Positions 1-8,296 of a stretch of 64,000 nucleotides of DNA are shown piece by piece. The translations under genes and the position numbers were made by a program. Below the pieces are notes generated by a model, which had not been told where the DNA came from, searched no databases, and saw only the letters and a program-made list of their open reading frames with translations. Each line of letters opens with the position of its first letter. Within the stretch, counting starts at the first letter, position 1. Source of the DNA: Streptomyces sp. B21-083 (GTDB lineage Bacteria > Actinomycetota > Actinomycetes > Streptomycetales > Streptomycetaceae); the NCBI RefSeq assembly GCF_036898825.1, contig NZ_JARUND010000001.1, forward strand, positions 5,270,001 through 5,334,000, read 5' to 3'.

Positions 1-327
1 AGAAGCCTGGAGAAGGCCGCCCACGGTTATGCGGCCGAGATGGTGCGGACCCACCACTTCTCGCACACCTCGGCGAGCGGAAAGAGCCCCACCGACCGTG
101 CCAAGGGCGCCGGGTACACCCGGGGTGGCGTCGGCGAGAACATAGCGATGGGGTTCCGGGGTGAACCCGACGGCGTCGTCAATGATGCGAACTACGGGTG
201 GATGAGCAGTTCCGGGCATCGCGAGAACATCCTCGACTGCGACTACACCAGGACCGGTATGGGATACGCCGCCGGGAACATCGACCCGAACTACGCCGAC
301 GGTTCCTGGGTACAGGTATTCGGCTGA
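1..327 (+). CDS. CAP/SCP (YkwD-like) domain protein, C-terminal part
   Basis: The reading frame is open from base 1, so the gene starts upstream of the window and only about 108 C-terminal residues are visible. They carry CAP-superfamily hallmarks: MVRTHHFSHTSASGKSPTDR near the start, GGVGENIAMG in the middle, the GHRENILD motif, and the closing WVQVFG. The His of the HFSHT stretch and the His/Glu of GHRENI are the usual cavity residues. In Streptomyces such proteins are normally exported, with a signal peptide and a low-complexity linker; those parts lie outside the window. The exact role (wall-associated or secreted binding protein or protease-like) is not known. It ends about 450 bases before the subtilase gene. 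Confidence 0.85.
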   Translation, partial: RSLEKAAHGYAAEMVRTHHFSHTSASGKSPTDRAKGAGYTRGGVGENIAMGFRGEPDGVVNDANYGWMSSSGHRENILDCDYTRTGMGYAAGNIDPNYADGSWVQVFG

Positions 328-349
328 CGCCGACGTTGAGTACGTCATT

Positions 350-475
350 TCAGTAGGCCCGGATTCCCGCCGCCGAGGCGAGCCACTGTGTGCCGATCAG
401 CGCGGCCAGGGCCAGCATCGTCACCCGTGCCAGATGGTGGTTCGTCCGCGCTCCGCGCAGCTGTGTCTTCGCCAT
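350..475 (-). CDS. possible 41-residue membrane peptide (doubtful)
   Basis: A short frame starts at an ATG with a GGAGAG stretch about 12 bases upstream. It ends in a hydrophobic segment (ARVTMLALAALIGTQWLASA) that could form one membrane helix. It lies in the roughly 450-base gap between the CAP-domain gene and the subtilase, where I see no other convincing gene. High-GC DNA gives many chance frames, so this is only a candidate small ORF. Confidence 0.2.
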   Translation of the reverse strand: MAKTQLRGARTNHHLARVTMLALAALIGTQWLASAAGIRAY

Positions 476-775
476 GGCCGACTCGCTCTCCGTCCGTGTC
501 ACCTCGCGCACCTTCGCGGTGCCCCGCAGCCCACTCTGCTGCCCGAACGGGCAGCGCCGCCTCGGCCGAACGGCCGGAACCCGAGGACCGAAACCGCCTC
601 TGGACTGGCCGAACGGTGGAGGAGGCGGTTCTGGGCAGAGTCGTTGACCGGCCTGTCCCCCCGAAGCGACCCGAATTTCCCTCCAACCTGAGGACACCCC
701 CGTTCGTCTCTGGGCGCGAGCCGTCGGCAACAGCCGCGACGGCCGAGTCCAGCTGCCGAAGTGTCAGGAGTTCAG

Positions 776-3700
776 GTGGAGTTACGCGCGAGACCAACAC
801 GTGCGGTCGTGGCGGCGGGGGTGGCCTCCACGGCCCTTCTGCTTGCCGGTGTCCCGGGCGCGGAAGCCCAGGACACGAGTGGTGTCAGTACCGTCACCAC
901 GGTCGACGCGGCCAGATCGACCAAGCCGGCCAAGGCGCAGGGTGCCGCCAAGGTGATGAAGACGGTGACCCTCGTCACCGGCGACCAGGTCATGGTCGAC
1001 GGCGCCGGAAAGGTCACCGGCGTGACCCGGGCCGAGGGCCGGGAGAAGGTCCCGTTCTCCGTCCGGGTGGTCGCCGGACACACCCGGGTGGTACCCGGTG
1101 ACGCCGAACTGCTGCTGGCGCAGGGCAAGTTGGACGCCCGGCTGTTCGACGTGACCCAGCTGGTGGCGGACGGCTACGACGACGCCGGCCGTGGCGACGT
1201 ACCGCTGATCGTCACCTTCCGGGGGAAGAAGGCGCCCTCGATGACCCCGTTCGCCGGGGCCGGGGCGAAGGTCGGCCGGGCGTTGCCGGTGGTCAACGGC
1301 AAGGTGATGCGGCCTGCGAAGAAGCGCGGCGCCGACTTCTGGAACGCCGTGACCGGCACCGCCAAAAAGGCCGACGGAGCAGGCGGGGCAACGGAGTTCA
1401 CCGCTTCCACGGCCGTCGAGAAGCTGTGGCTCGACGGCAGGCGTAAGGCCAGTCTCGACAAGAGCGTGCCGCAGATCGGCGCGCCCACCGCCTGGGCCGC
1501 CGGTTACGACGGCACCGGCGTCAAGGTCGCCGTACTGGACACCGGCATCGACACGACCCACCCGGACCTCGCGAGCCAGGTGGTCGCCGAGCAGGACTTC
1601 AGCGGTTCCTCCTCCGGCCCCACCGACAAGTTCGGCCACGGCACGCACGTGGCGTCCATCACGGCCGGTACGGGTGCCAGGGACGGGGGCAAGTACAAGG
1701 GCGTCGCCCCGGGTGCGAAGCTCCTGAACGGCAAGGTCCTGGACGACAACGGCTCCGGCATGGACTCCGGGATCATCGCGGGCATGGAGTGGGCGGTGGC
1801 GCAGGGCGCCGACGTCGTCAACCTCAGCCTCGGCGGCGAGGACATGCCCGGTATCGACCCGATGGAGGAGACGGTCAACCGGCTCTCCGCCGAGAGCGAC
1901 ACCCTCTTCGTCATCGCGGCCGGCAACGACGGCGAGAGCGGTGAGAGCACCGTCGGCTCGCCGGGCAGCGCGGACGCCGCGCTCACTGTCGGCTCGGTCG
2001 ACAAGTCCGACGTCCTCGCCGACTCCTCCAGCCGTGGCCCGCGGGTCGGTGACGGCGGGGTCAAGCCCGACCTGACCGCGCCCGGCGTCGACATCACGGC
2101 CGCGGAGGCCGCCGGCAGCACCCTGTCGGAGTGGTACCCCTCCGGCATACCCGGGTACCTCACCCTCGACGGCACCTCCATGGCGACCCCGCATGTCGCG
2201 GGCGCCGCCGCGATCCTCGCCCAGCAGCATCCCGACTGGACCGGCGAGCGCATCAAGGCGGTCCTCACCGGCTCCGCCAAGCCGGGCTCGTACAGCTCCT
2301 TCCAGCAGGGCACCGGCCGTACCGACGTGGCCCGGGCGCTGGACCAGAGCGTGATCACCGAGCAGCAGCCGCTCGACTTCGGTCTCCAGCAGTGGCCGCA
2401 CGGCGACGACACCCCGGCGACCAAGCAGGTGACGTACCGCAACCTCGGTACGGAGCCGGTCACCCTGGACCTGTCCGTCGACGCCCTCGGGGTGGACGGC
2501 AAGCCCGCCGCCGAAGGCATGTTCGCCGTGTCACCGCAGCGGATCACCGTCCCGGCGGGCGGCGAGGCGAACGCCTCCGTCACCGCCGACACCCGCGCGG
2601 GCAGCACCGACGGCTCCTTCGGCGGCTCGGTGGCCGCCGTCTCGGCCGACGGCAAGGTGCGGGTGCGTACCGCTGTGGGCGTGGAGCGCGAGGTGGAGTC
2701 GTACAGCCTCACCCTCAAGCACCTCGACGAGAACGGTGCGCCGACCGGCGACGCCGCCACCTCCGTCGCGGACTACGACGGCGACTTCTACGCGTCCTAC
2801 GCCGACGAGCAGGACGGCGAACTCACGGTGCGGCTGCCCAAGGGCGACTACACCCTCAGCGGAGTGATCCACCCGTCCTTGGACTCCGCCACCCACGCCG
2901 TCCTGGTGCAGCCGAAGCTGACCCTCGACAAGGACACCACCTTCATGGTCGACGCCCGGCAGGCTCGGCCGGTGGACATCACCGTGCCCGACGCGGCGGC
3001 CAAGAACACCGAAGCCACCGCCCACTTCAGCTACGACCGGGGTGAGGGCCTGCGCCCGGGCAACATGGAGTTCCTCCTGCCGACCTTCGAGGGCACGGGA
3101 TTCGGACAGCTCGGACCCGACTTCTCCGCCGACCAGGCGTCCACCGTCTTCGCCGGCGACTGGACGCGGACGGACGACCAGGGCAGGCCGGTCACCTACC
3201 ACCTGGCCTGGAACCGCGCCGGCAAGCTGGACGGCTTCGCCGCCACCGTCAAGCGGAGTCAGCTCGCCAAGGTCGACTTCCAGGCGGGCGTACCCGTCGC
3301 GGGCCGGCGCGTCCAGGTCGAGGTTTCACCCCACACCGCTGACGGGGAACTGGTCTTCGGCGCCAACGACCTGCGGGGCGAACTGCCGCTGCGCACCACC
3401 GACTACGTCCTCGACAACGACGTCAAGTGGTCCTTCCGTATGTGGCAGATGGTCGGAGAGGGCCACGAATCGCGCTCCGAGACCTTCCTGATGCGCATGG
3501 AGAGGACCTGGCAGGCCGGTCACAGCTACACCGAGCGGTTCAACGTCGGCGTCTTCGGCCCGGTGCTGCCCGCCGCGGGCGACCTCGGACCGGAGCGGGG
3601 ACTGCCGGGAATCGTGCGGTACGGGAACGTCATCAGGGCTTTCCTGCCGCAGTTCGGCGACGGCTCCGGCCACTGGGGCCTCAGCGACTACACCTCGGTG

Positions 3701-4222
3701 ACGAGCTCGCTCCAGGCGGACGGCAAGGAGATCCCCGACGACTACGGCATCTCGCCGATCGACCTCACCGAGTACACCGTTCCCGCCAAGGACAGCGCGT
3801 ACAGACTGACCGTGGACGCGTCCCGTGACCCGGCGGCGTACCCGGTCAGCACCCGCGTCCGGTCGGAGTGGACCTTCCGCTCCGCCACCGCCCCCGAGGA
3901 CGAGAGCACCACCCTCCCGCTGTCGGTGGTCCGCTTCTCGCCCGACCTGAGCCTGTCCAGCACGGCGAAAGCGGGCAAGCGGTTCGCGGTGCCCTTCACC
4001 GTCGAGGGCGCGGCGGCCGGGCAGCGTCCCGCCGAGCTCGCCTTCGAGGTCTCGTACGACGACGGCGCCACCTGGCAGCACGCCAAGGCCGTCGGCGGTA
4101 CGCACCTGGCGCTGACCCACCCGGCCACGGCGGGCTCCGTCTCGCTGCGGGCGAAGCTGACCGACCGGGCCGGCAACACGCTGGTCCAGACGATCGAGCG
4201 CGCCTACCTCACCACCAAGTAA
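776..4222 (+). CDS. secreted S8 (subtilisin-like) serine peptidase, about 1148 aa
   Basis: Exported subtilase. The start is GTG 776 because AGGAG lies five bases upstream; the in-frame GTG at 761 contains that Shine-Dalgarno sequence. The N-terminus is a signal peptide (VVAAGVASTALLLAGVPGAEA). A prodomain of about 200 residues follows, then the catalytic domain with Asp255 in VAVLDTGIDTTHPDL, His288 in FGHGTHVAS, the oxyanion Asn in AAGND, and Ser468 in DGTSMATPHVAG. The remaining 600 or so residues are beta-rich and resemble accessory domains of large Streptomyces subtilases. Transcription probably stops at the perfect hairpin 20 bases downstream. Expected role: extracellular protein degradation; substrate unknown. 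Confidence 0.93.
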   Translation: MELRARPTRAVVAAGVASTALLLAGVPGAEAQDTSGVSTVTTVDAARSTKPAKAQGAAKVMKTVTLVTGDQVMVDGAGKVTGVTRAEGREKVPFSVRVVAGHTRVVPGDAELLLAQGKLDARLFDVTQLVADGYDDAGRGDVPLIVTFRGKKAPSMTPFAGAGAKVGRALPVVNGKVMRPAKKRGADFWNAVTGTAKKADGAGGATEFTASTAVEKLWLDGRRKASLDKSVPQIGAPTAWAAGYDGTGVKVAVLDTGIDTTHPDLASQVVAEQDFSGSSSGPTDKFGHGTHVASITAGTGARDGGKYKGVAPGAKLLNGKVLDDNGSGMDSGIIAGMEWAVAQGADVVNLSLGGEDMPGIDPMEETVNRLSAESDTLFVIAAGNDGESGESTVGSPGSADAALTVGSVDKSDVLADSSSRGPRVGDGGVKPDLTAPGVDITAAEAAGSTLSEWYPSGIPGYLTLDGTSMATPHVAGAAAILAQQHPDWTGERIKAVLTGSAKPGSYSSFQQGTGRTDVARALDQSVITEQQPLDFGLQQWPHGDDTPATKQVTYRNLGTEPVTLDLSVDALGVDGKPAAEGMFAVSPQRITVPAGGEANASVTADTRAGSTDGSFGGSVAAVSADGKVRVRTAVGVEREVESYSLTLKHLDENGAPTGDAATSVADYDGDFYASYADEQDGELTVRLPKGDYTLSGVIHPSLDSATHAVLVQPKLTLDKDTTFMVDARQARPVDITVPDAAAKNTEATAHFSYDRGEGLRPGNMEFLLPTFEGTGFGQLGPDFSADQASTVFAGDWTRTDDQGRPVTYHLAWNRAGKLDGFAATVKRSQLAKVDFQAGVPVAGRRVQVEVSPHTADGELVFGANDLRGELPLRTTDYVLDNDVKWSFRMWQMVGEGHESRSETFLMRMERTWQAGHSYTERFNVGVFGPVLPAAGDLGPERGLPGIVRYGNVIRAFLPQFGDGSGHWGLSDYTSVTSSLQADGKEIPDDYGISPIDLTEYTVPAKDSAYRLTVDASRDPAAYPVSTRVRSEWTFRSATAPEDESTTLPLSVVRFSPDLSLSSTAKAGKRFAVPFTVEGAAAGQRPAELAFEVSYDDGATWQHAKAVGGTHLALTHPATAGSVSLRAKLTDRAGNTLVQTIERAYLTTK

Positions 4223-4242
4223 CCCTCCGGATCATCCGGCCG

Positions 4243-4282
4243 AGTCCTGCCGGGGCGGTGTCCACACCGCCCCGGCAGGACT
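4243..4282 (+). terminator. 18-bp perfect hairpin after the subtilase
   Basis: AGTCCTGCCGGGGCGGTG (4243-4260) pairs perfectly with 4265-4282 across a four-base loop. It lies just past the subtilase stop, followed by TCTC rather than a long T-run, as is common for Streptomyces terminators. Confidence 0.85.
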
Positions 4283-4416
4283 TCTCACTGCCCCAACTGC
4301 TGTCCCCGACTGCCATGCGAGTCAGTGCCGTTCCCGGGTTCCCGCCCGCCGCGAAAGGGGATAGCCATAAGGTGCGGCCACAGGCCGTGGGGGACCGGCG
4401 ACGGGGGGAACGCCAC

Positions 4417-6726
4417 ATGTTCTTGTCTCGATGGAGTGAGTCCCGGGCGAGACCGCCTCTGCGTGGACGCGTCACACTGCTCTGCCTCTTCCTTCTCCTC
4501 GTGGGCAGCCCCTGGGGGCAGCGGCGCGTGGAGGACTTCTACCTGGAGCACCTCGGGAGCGAGACCACGCGCTGGCTGGTCGAGGGCGCGTTCGTCCCGA
4601 GGTGGAGCCTCTCCGCCGACCCGCGGATCGACTACCTCGGCTCGTCCATGCTGGTCGTGCAGGACATCAGCGTCGTGCTGCTGCTCGTGGCGCTCGCCCG
4701 CGTCATGTCGCGTCGGCCGGACCGGGGAGCGGCCGGCTGGAGCCGCTGCCTCGTCGCGGCGGTGCTGGTGTCGGAGCTGGTGGCGCTGGTCCGATGGTGG
4801 CTGCTCGACACCTTCGTCGACGGAATCGACCTGACGTCCGACGGACTGCGAGCCGAACTCCTGCACGCCCCCCTCTCCTTCGGCCTGCTGACCGGAGTCC
4901 TTCTCGCCCTCCTGACCACAGGCCTGCCGCTCACGCGAACCACCGGGCCCGCCCGCGCCACCAGACCGTCGCTCCTTCGGAGAAAGGAAGCCGCCGCCAT
5001 GACGACGACCCCGCAGCCGCACATGCCGGTCGGAAGCGTGCCGGGTGACGTCACCCGGTATCTGTGCGCCGCGGCCTACACCGACGAGGAGTTCGCCGAC
5101 CGGGTGGTGGAGGGGGTGCTCGCCGACGAGGTCAGCGCCGTGGCACCCTCGCCCGGCGTCGACCTGGTGGCGGTGGCCCACCACTGCCTGGCCGCACAGG
5201 AGATACGCCGCAGACGCGACCTGCGACTGGCGGGGGCGTTCGCGGTCGTGGCACTGCTCGCACCGCTGTGGCTGCTGTTCAGCGCGCTGTTCCTCTCCTT
5301 CACCGCCAACGTGGGCCGCTCCCGGACCAGTTACGCGACCCGAGGCCGACGCCAGCCGGGCAACAGGGCTCTGGTGAGTACGGTGATCACCGCCGTGGTC
5401 GTGGTTCCCCTCGCCTTCCCCCTCGGCTCCGCCATCGCGTCCCTGCCCGTCTCCGGGTTCATGAGCTGGCTGCTCGGCGCCTACCTGTCCGGGATCCCGG
5501 CCGTCCTCGCGTCCGTCGGCGCGGTGGTGTTCGCGTACGTGACGGTCGTACGGCACGACCTGGGCATCGACCAGCTGCTGCGCACCACCATGACCCGCGC
5601 CGCGTTCGCCAGGCGCCGGCTGCCGGCCCTGCCCCTGAAGCAGTGGATCGTCAACCGGATGGCGGTCGTCAAGGAGGCACGGGACGGAAACGTCACCGTC
5701 TACAGCGGATACTCACCGTTCATCGGCTACTCCGCCGCCGCCTCCAACTGGTCGATCGCCGTACCGCTGCTGCCCTCGGACGACCACGTCCACAAGAGCC
5801 CGCGCCCCGGCGGGCCGGACGTCTTCGATGTCGTCGAACTCGTCACCCACGTACGCGAACACCTCCGCACGGTCGCCGCGCGCGGCGTCGCCGACACGGC
5901 CGCGGCCTCGGGGGCTCCGGAATCCCTCGGTTCCCTCACCATCGAGGACCGGGTCTTCGTGAACGGCACGACCATCGGCGAGGACCCCCGGTTCATGACG
6001 ACCGCCGGCCTGACACCGGCGATGCGGCTGCCGGCCGAGGCGGTCGAGGACATCATGCGGCGCCCGACGGGCGCGGTCCGCCACCAGCTGGCGGTCCATG
6101 TGCCGTTGTGGGGCGACGACGTGGTGCCCAGCGTCTTCCTGCACTTCTCGACCGAGGGCAGAACCCTGCACCTGCACTGCGGCAACCATGTGCTCGGACC
6201 GGTCGGCGCCGGCTACCACGTCGTGGACCGCCTGCGTGACCCGCTCACCCCCGAGCGGCAGCGCGGCCTGCTGGCCGACGCCCTGCCCCGCACCGGCCCG
6301 GCGTTCTTCGGCGCGCCCTCCCGCGCGCTGCGCCAGGCACGTTTCGAGGCGCGGCGCACCCGGCGGATGGTGGACGAACTGACCGCCATGGAACAGGATC
6401 CGGTCTTCGACTACGGTGCCCGTCTGAGCCTGCGGGAGATCGCGACGAGCCCCGTCTACCAGAACTACTTCCAGGTAGTGGACGCCGACCGGGTCACCTC
6501 GGCCGTACAACGCCACACGCTCGCCGCGATACGGGAGTTCCTCGACGCACGCGGCTACGACACCACCGACTTCCGCGCCCAGCAGCACACCATCCTCAAC
6601 CAGGGTGTCATCCAGCAGGGCGGGACGAGCATCATCGGCAACCAGGCGATCGGCACCGGTGCCAACGCCACCCAGACCGTCACCCAGCAGACCGGCCCGG
6701 CCGCCACCGCCGGCGCCCAGAAGTAA
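4417..6726 (+). CDS. multi-pass membrane protein, possible two-gene fusion, C-terminal beta motif
   Basis: One open frame of 769 codons from ATG 4417 (GGGGGAA six bases upstream). Residues 1-194 hold about four hydrophobic helices (for example VVLLLVALARV and LVAAVLVSELVALV). At residue 195 an in-frame ATG (4999) has its own strong AAGGAAG site, and from there the protein looks like an independent 575-residue product. That part has helices around LRLAGAFAVVALLAPLWLLF and LGAYLSGIPAVLASVGAVVF, then about 370 soluble residues, then a Gly/Asn/Gln-rich tail. No stop separates the halves. Either a stop was lost and two genes fused, or both starts are used. The tail motif (GGTSIIGNQAIG) recurs in the next gene, 22 bases downstream. 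Function unknown. Confidence 0.7.
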   Translation: MFLSRWSESRARPPLRGRVTLLCLFLLLVGSPWGQRRVEDFYLEHLGSETTRWLVEGAFVPRWSLSADPRIDYLGSSMLVVQDISVVLLLVALARVMSRRPDRGAAGWSRCLVAAVLVSELVALVRWWLLDTFVDGIDLTSDGLRAELLHAPLSFGLLTGVLLALLTTGLPLTRTTGPARATRPSLLRRKEAAAMTTTPQPHMPVGSVPGDVTRYLCAAAYTDEEFADRVVEGVLADEVSAVAPSPGVDLVAVAHHCLAAQEIRRRRDLRLAGAFAVVALLAPLWLLFSALFLSFTANVGRSRTSYATRGRRQPGNRALVSTVITAVVVVPLAFPLGSAIASLPVSGFMSWLLGAYLSGIPAVLASVGAVVFAYVTVVRHDLGIDQLLRTTMTRAAFARRRLPALPLKQWIVNRMAVVKEARDGNVTVYSGYSPFIGYSAAASNWSIAVPLLPSDDHVHKSPRPGGPDVFDVVELVTHVREHLRTVAARGVADTAAASGAPESLGSLTIEDRVFVNGTTIGEDPRFMTTAGLTPAMRLPAEAVEDIMRRPTGAVRHQLAVHVPLWGDDVVPSVFLHFSTEGRTLHLHCGNHVLGPVGAGYHVVDRLRDPLTPERQRGLLADALPRTGPAFFGAPSRALRQARFEARRTRRMVDELTAMEQDPVFDYGARLSLREIATSPVYQNYFQVVDADRVTSAVQRHTLAAIREFLDARGYDTTDFRAQQHTILNQGVIQQGGTSIIGNQAIGTGANATQTVTQQTGPAATAGAQK
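4982..5001 (+). promoter_or_regulatory. internal ribosome-binding site and in-frame ATG
   Basis: GAAAGGAAG followed eight bases later by ATG 4999 lies inside the long membrane-protein frame and in phase with it. The context before it (RRKEAAA) looks like an intergenic tail rather than a folded linker. This would let a 575-residue product be made on its own. Confidence 0.55.
6598..6669 (+). other. C-terminal Gly/Asn-rich beta motif, copy 1
   Basis: This encodes a 24-residue stretch near the C-terminus of the membrane protein (NQGVIQQGGTSIIGNQAIG and onward). It aligns without gaps to the N-terminal stretch of the next protein, with 13 of 24 residues identical. The alternating hydrophobic/polar pattern with conserved GG-T and GNQAIG suggests stacked beta-strands. 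Confidence 0.7.
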
Positions 6727-6748
6727 CCTCGGAAGGAGGGGTCCGCCG

Positions 6749-7159
6749 ATGAGCGGCAGCAACGAGGTCGACCGTCCCGACCCGCCCGTCAACAACGGCC
6801 TGGTGATCAACGGCGGCACCCACTACGTAGGAAACCAGGCAATCGGCAACCAGGCTCAGGCGTTCTCCGGCACGGTCGCCTTCCAGCCGCAGGACGCCGA
6901 ACAGGCGGCCGTCCGCACGGCCGAACTCCTGGCGCTCGTCACGCAGTTGCTGACCGAACACCGCGCGGCACTGGCCGACCCGGAGGCCACCACCCGCGAA
7001 CTCCGCCGCCTGCGCGAGGAACTGGCCGAGGCGGAACCCCAACCAACGGTCCTACGCCGCGCCCTGACCCGCCTGACAGAGTTCGTCCAACCGGTCACCC
7101 CACTGGTCGTCGCGGTGGGCGAACTGACGCAGTCGGTACGGGGGGCACTGGGGGTGTGA
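6749..7159 (+). CDS. small protein with N-terminal beta motif and helical C-terminus
   Basis: 136 residues from ATG 6749, preceded by GGAAGGAGG nine bases away. Residues 15-38 (NNGLVINGGTHYVGNQAIG and onward) match the C-terminal tail of the upstream membrane protein. The remainder is predicted helical, with heptad-like Leu and charged residues (RTAELLALVTQLLTEHRAAL, TRELRRLREELAEAE), probably a coiled coil. It may belong to a small Streptomyces DUF family (possibly DUF5955, from memory). The 22-base gap implies one transcript. A shared motif at the end of one protein and the start of its neighbour suggests they assemble together. It ends 14 bases before the convergent GNAT gene. Confidence 0.8.
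   Translation: MSGSNEVDRPDPPVNNGLVINGGTHYVGNQAIGNQAQAFSGTVAFQPQDAEQAAVRTAELLALVTQLLTEHRAALADPEATTRELRRLREELAEAEPQPTVLRRALTRLTEFVQPVTPLVVAVGELTQSVRGALGV
6791..6862 (+). other. N-terminal Gly/Asn-rich beta motif, copy 2
   Basis: Second copy of the 24-residue motif, in the small protein. Identical positions include GGT, GNQAIG and two alanines of the tail. Confidence 0.7.
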
Positions 7160-7173
7160 GAGGCGGGCGGCGG

Positions 7174-8043
7174 CTACGCCTCCACGCTGTGGCTGAAGCC
7201 GAGGGAGGCCAGTCCCTCAGATCGGCACAGCATGTCGGAGGCGCCGCCGACCTCGGTCTGGAGGAGTTGGTAGGCGGCACCGTGGGACTGGCCCCAGTGC
7301 ATCGCGGCCCGCCACAGGACGCGGCCCAGGCCCTGCCCTCGGGCCCCGGGGAGGACGGCGAAGTACTGCGGCATGAGTTGGGGGCATCCGATCGCGTCGG
7401 GGCGTACCTCCATGGGGCCGATCGCGCCCACAATGCGGCCTCCGACGGCGGCGGCGAGAACCGGGCCGCACCGGCCGGCCCGCATCTGGGCGTGGAGGAA
7501 GGCCAATCCATCGGCGGCCATGGCCGCGGCGAACAGGGCGAAGGTCTCGCGCACGGAGATTGGCCAGTCGGTGACGAGGCGGACCGGGCCGCCGGGGTCG
7601 GGGCACGGACGGGCGGTGAAATCCTGGAGCTGTACGCGGGTGCCGTACGGAGATCCGGTCTCGGGGCCGAGCGGGCGCACGACCTTCGCATGGACCGTGT
7701 CGTGCACGACGGCGAGCTTCGCGGCCAGTCCGGCGGCTTCGTCCACGACGCTGCCGCGATGCCCGTAGGCGAAGACCTTGACGGTGCCGCGTCCGCGCCG
7801 GGTCAGGGTGGGGATGAGGGTGTGGTCGGGCTGGTGTACGACGTCGCCGCGCAGGACCGTCTCCTCCTTCTCGCTGCTCCAGCGCCGGTCCTTGTCGTAA
7901 TGGAGGAAGGACCGGTCAGCGACGGCCGCTCGCAGTGTGTCCTCGAAGAGGTCGACGGTGAGGACGTGAGGGTGGACGGGGCCGAGGGTCGGCACGATCG
8001 GCGCGGTCAGTACAGGCCGGAGCCAGTCCCATCGGAAGAACAT
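7174..8043 (-). CDS. GNAT-family N-acetyltransferase of the radical SAM operon
   Basis: The C-terminal third carries GNAT features: a beta-strand with GGRIVGAIGPMEVRP, then QYFAVLPGARGQGLGRVLW, where R-G-Q-G-L-G is the acetyl-CoA pyrophosphate loop. About 150 preceding residues form a separate domain I do not recognise. I place the start at ATG 8043 (MFFRWDWLRP) because the coding signal begins there and a strong hairpin lies just upstream. An alternative GTG at 8160 with GGAG seven bases before it would add 39 disordered-looking residues and overlap the peptide gene by 29 bases. It is last in the operon. It might acetylate the modified peptide or act as self-protection; neither is shown by sequence. 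Confidence 0.8.
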   Translation of the reverse strand: MFFRWDWLRPVLTAPIVPTLGPVHPHVLTVDLFEDTLRAAVADRSFLHYDKDRRWSSEKEETVLRGDVVHQPDHTLIPTLTRRGRGTVKVFAYGHRGSVVDEAAGLAAKLAVVHDTVHAKVVRPLGPETGSPYGTRVQLQDFTARPCPDPGGPVRLVTDWPISVRETFALFAAAMAADGLAFLHAQMRAGRCGPVLAAAVGGRIVGAIGPMEVRPDAIGCPQLMPQYFAVLPGARGQGLGRVLWRAAMHWGQSHGAAYQLLQTEVGGASDMLCRSEGLASLGFSHSVEA

Positions 8044-8077
8044 GAGCGGCACCCTAACGGTCGGCCGATCAGGGCCC

Positions 8078-8105
8078 AGGCCCCGACGCGAACGCGTCAG
8101 GGCCT
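8078..8105 (-). terminator. hairpin between peptide gene and GNAT gene
   Basis: AGGCCC-C-GACGCG (8078-8090) pairs with CGCGTC-A-GGGCCT (8093-8105): a 12-pair stem with one mismatch and an AA loop, 26 bases past the peptide gene's stop. There is no T-run. It could attenuate transcription so that the peptide is made in excess over the acetyltransferase, or protect the upstream mRNA. Confidence 0.55.
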
Positions 8106-8131
8106 GAACGGAACCGACTGGATCGGCTCGG

Positions 8132-8296
8132 TCAGTGGGGGTTGTCGTCACCAGCGTCACAGGAGCACTCCGCGCTCTCCACGACGTCGTCCAGGTCCGG
8201 GACGGCGGTTACCAAGAGGGCGGCGACGGGCGGCGACGAACGGCGTGCCGAGGCCGACGGGCCGGGTAGAAGGGTCACCAGTACGGGCGGGGTCAT
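8132..8296 (-). CDS. putative RiPP precursor peptide, 54 aa
   Basis: Small frame starting at ATG 8296, which overlaps the stop of the radical SAM gene (ATGA). AAGGAG lies eight bases upstream. The first 30 or so residues are hydrophobic/proline-rich (MTPPVLVTLLPGPSAS...PPVAALLVTAVP). An acidic stretch DLDDVVES follows, and the tail is AECSCDAGDDNPH with the only two cysteines. A leader plus short Cys/Asp-rich C-terminal core next to a SPASM-type radical SAM enzyme is the standard layout of a ribosomally made, modified peptide. The modification (thioether, Asp/Asn linkage or other) cannot be read from sequence. The C-terminus is the likely core; no protease or exporter gene is adjacent. Confidence 0.68.
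   Translation of the reverse strand: MTPPVLVTLLPGPSASARRSSPPVAALLVTAVPDLDDVVESAECSCDAGDDNPH

Noticed and set aside
782..2401. Minus-strand 539-codon frame
   Set aside because: Shadow of the subtilase catalytic region.
8043..8160. GTG 8160 as start of the GNAT gene
   Set aside because: It has a ribosome site but adds 39 disordered residues, overlaps the peptide gene and reads through the hairpin; ATG 8043 preferred, with doubt noted.
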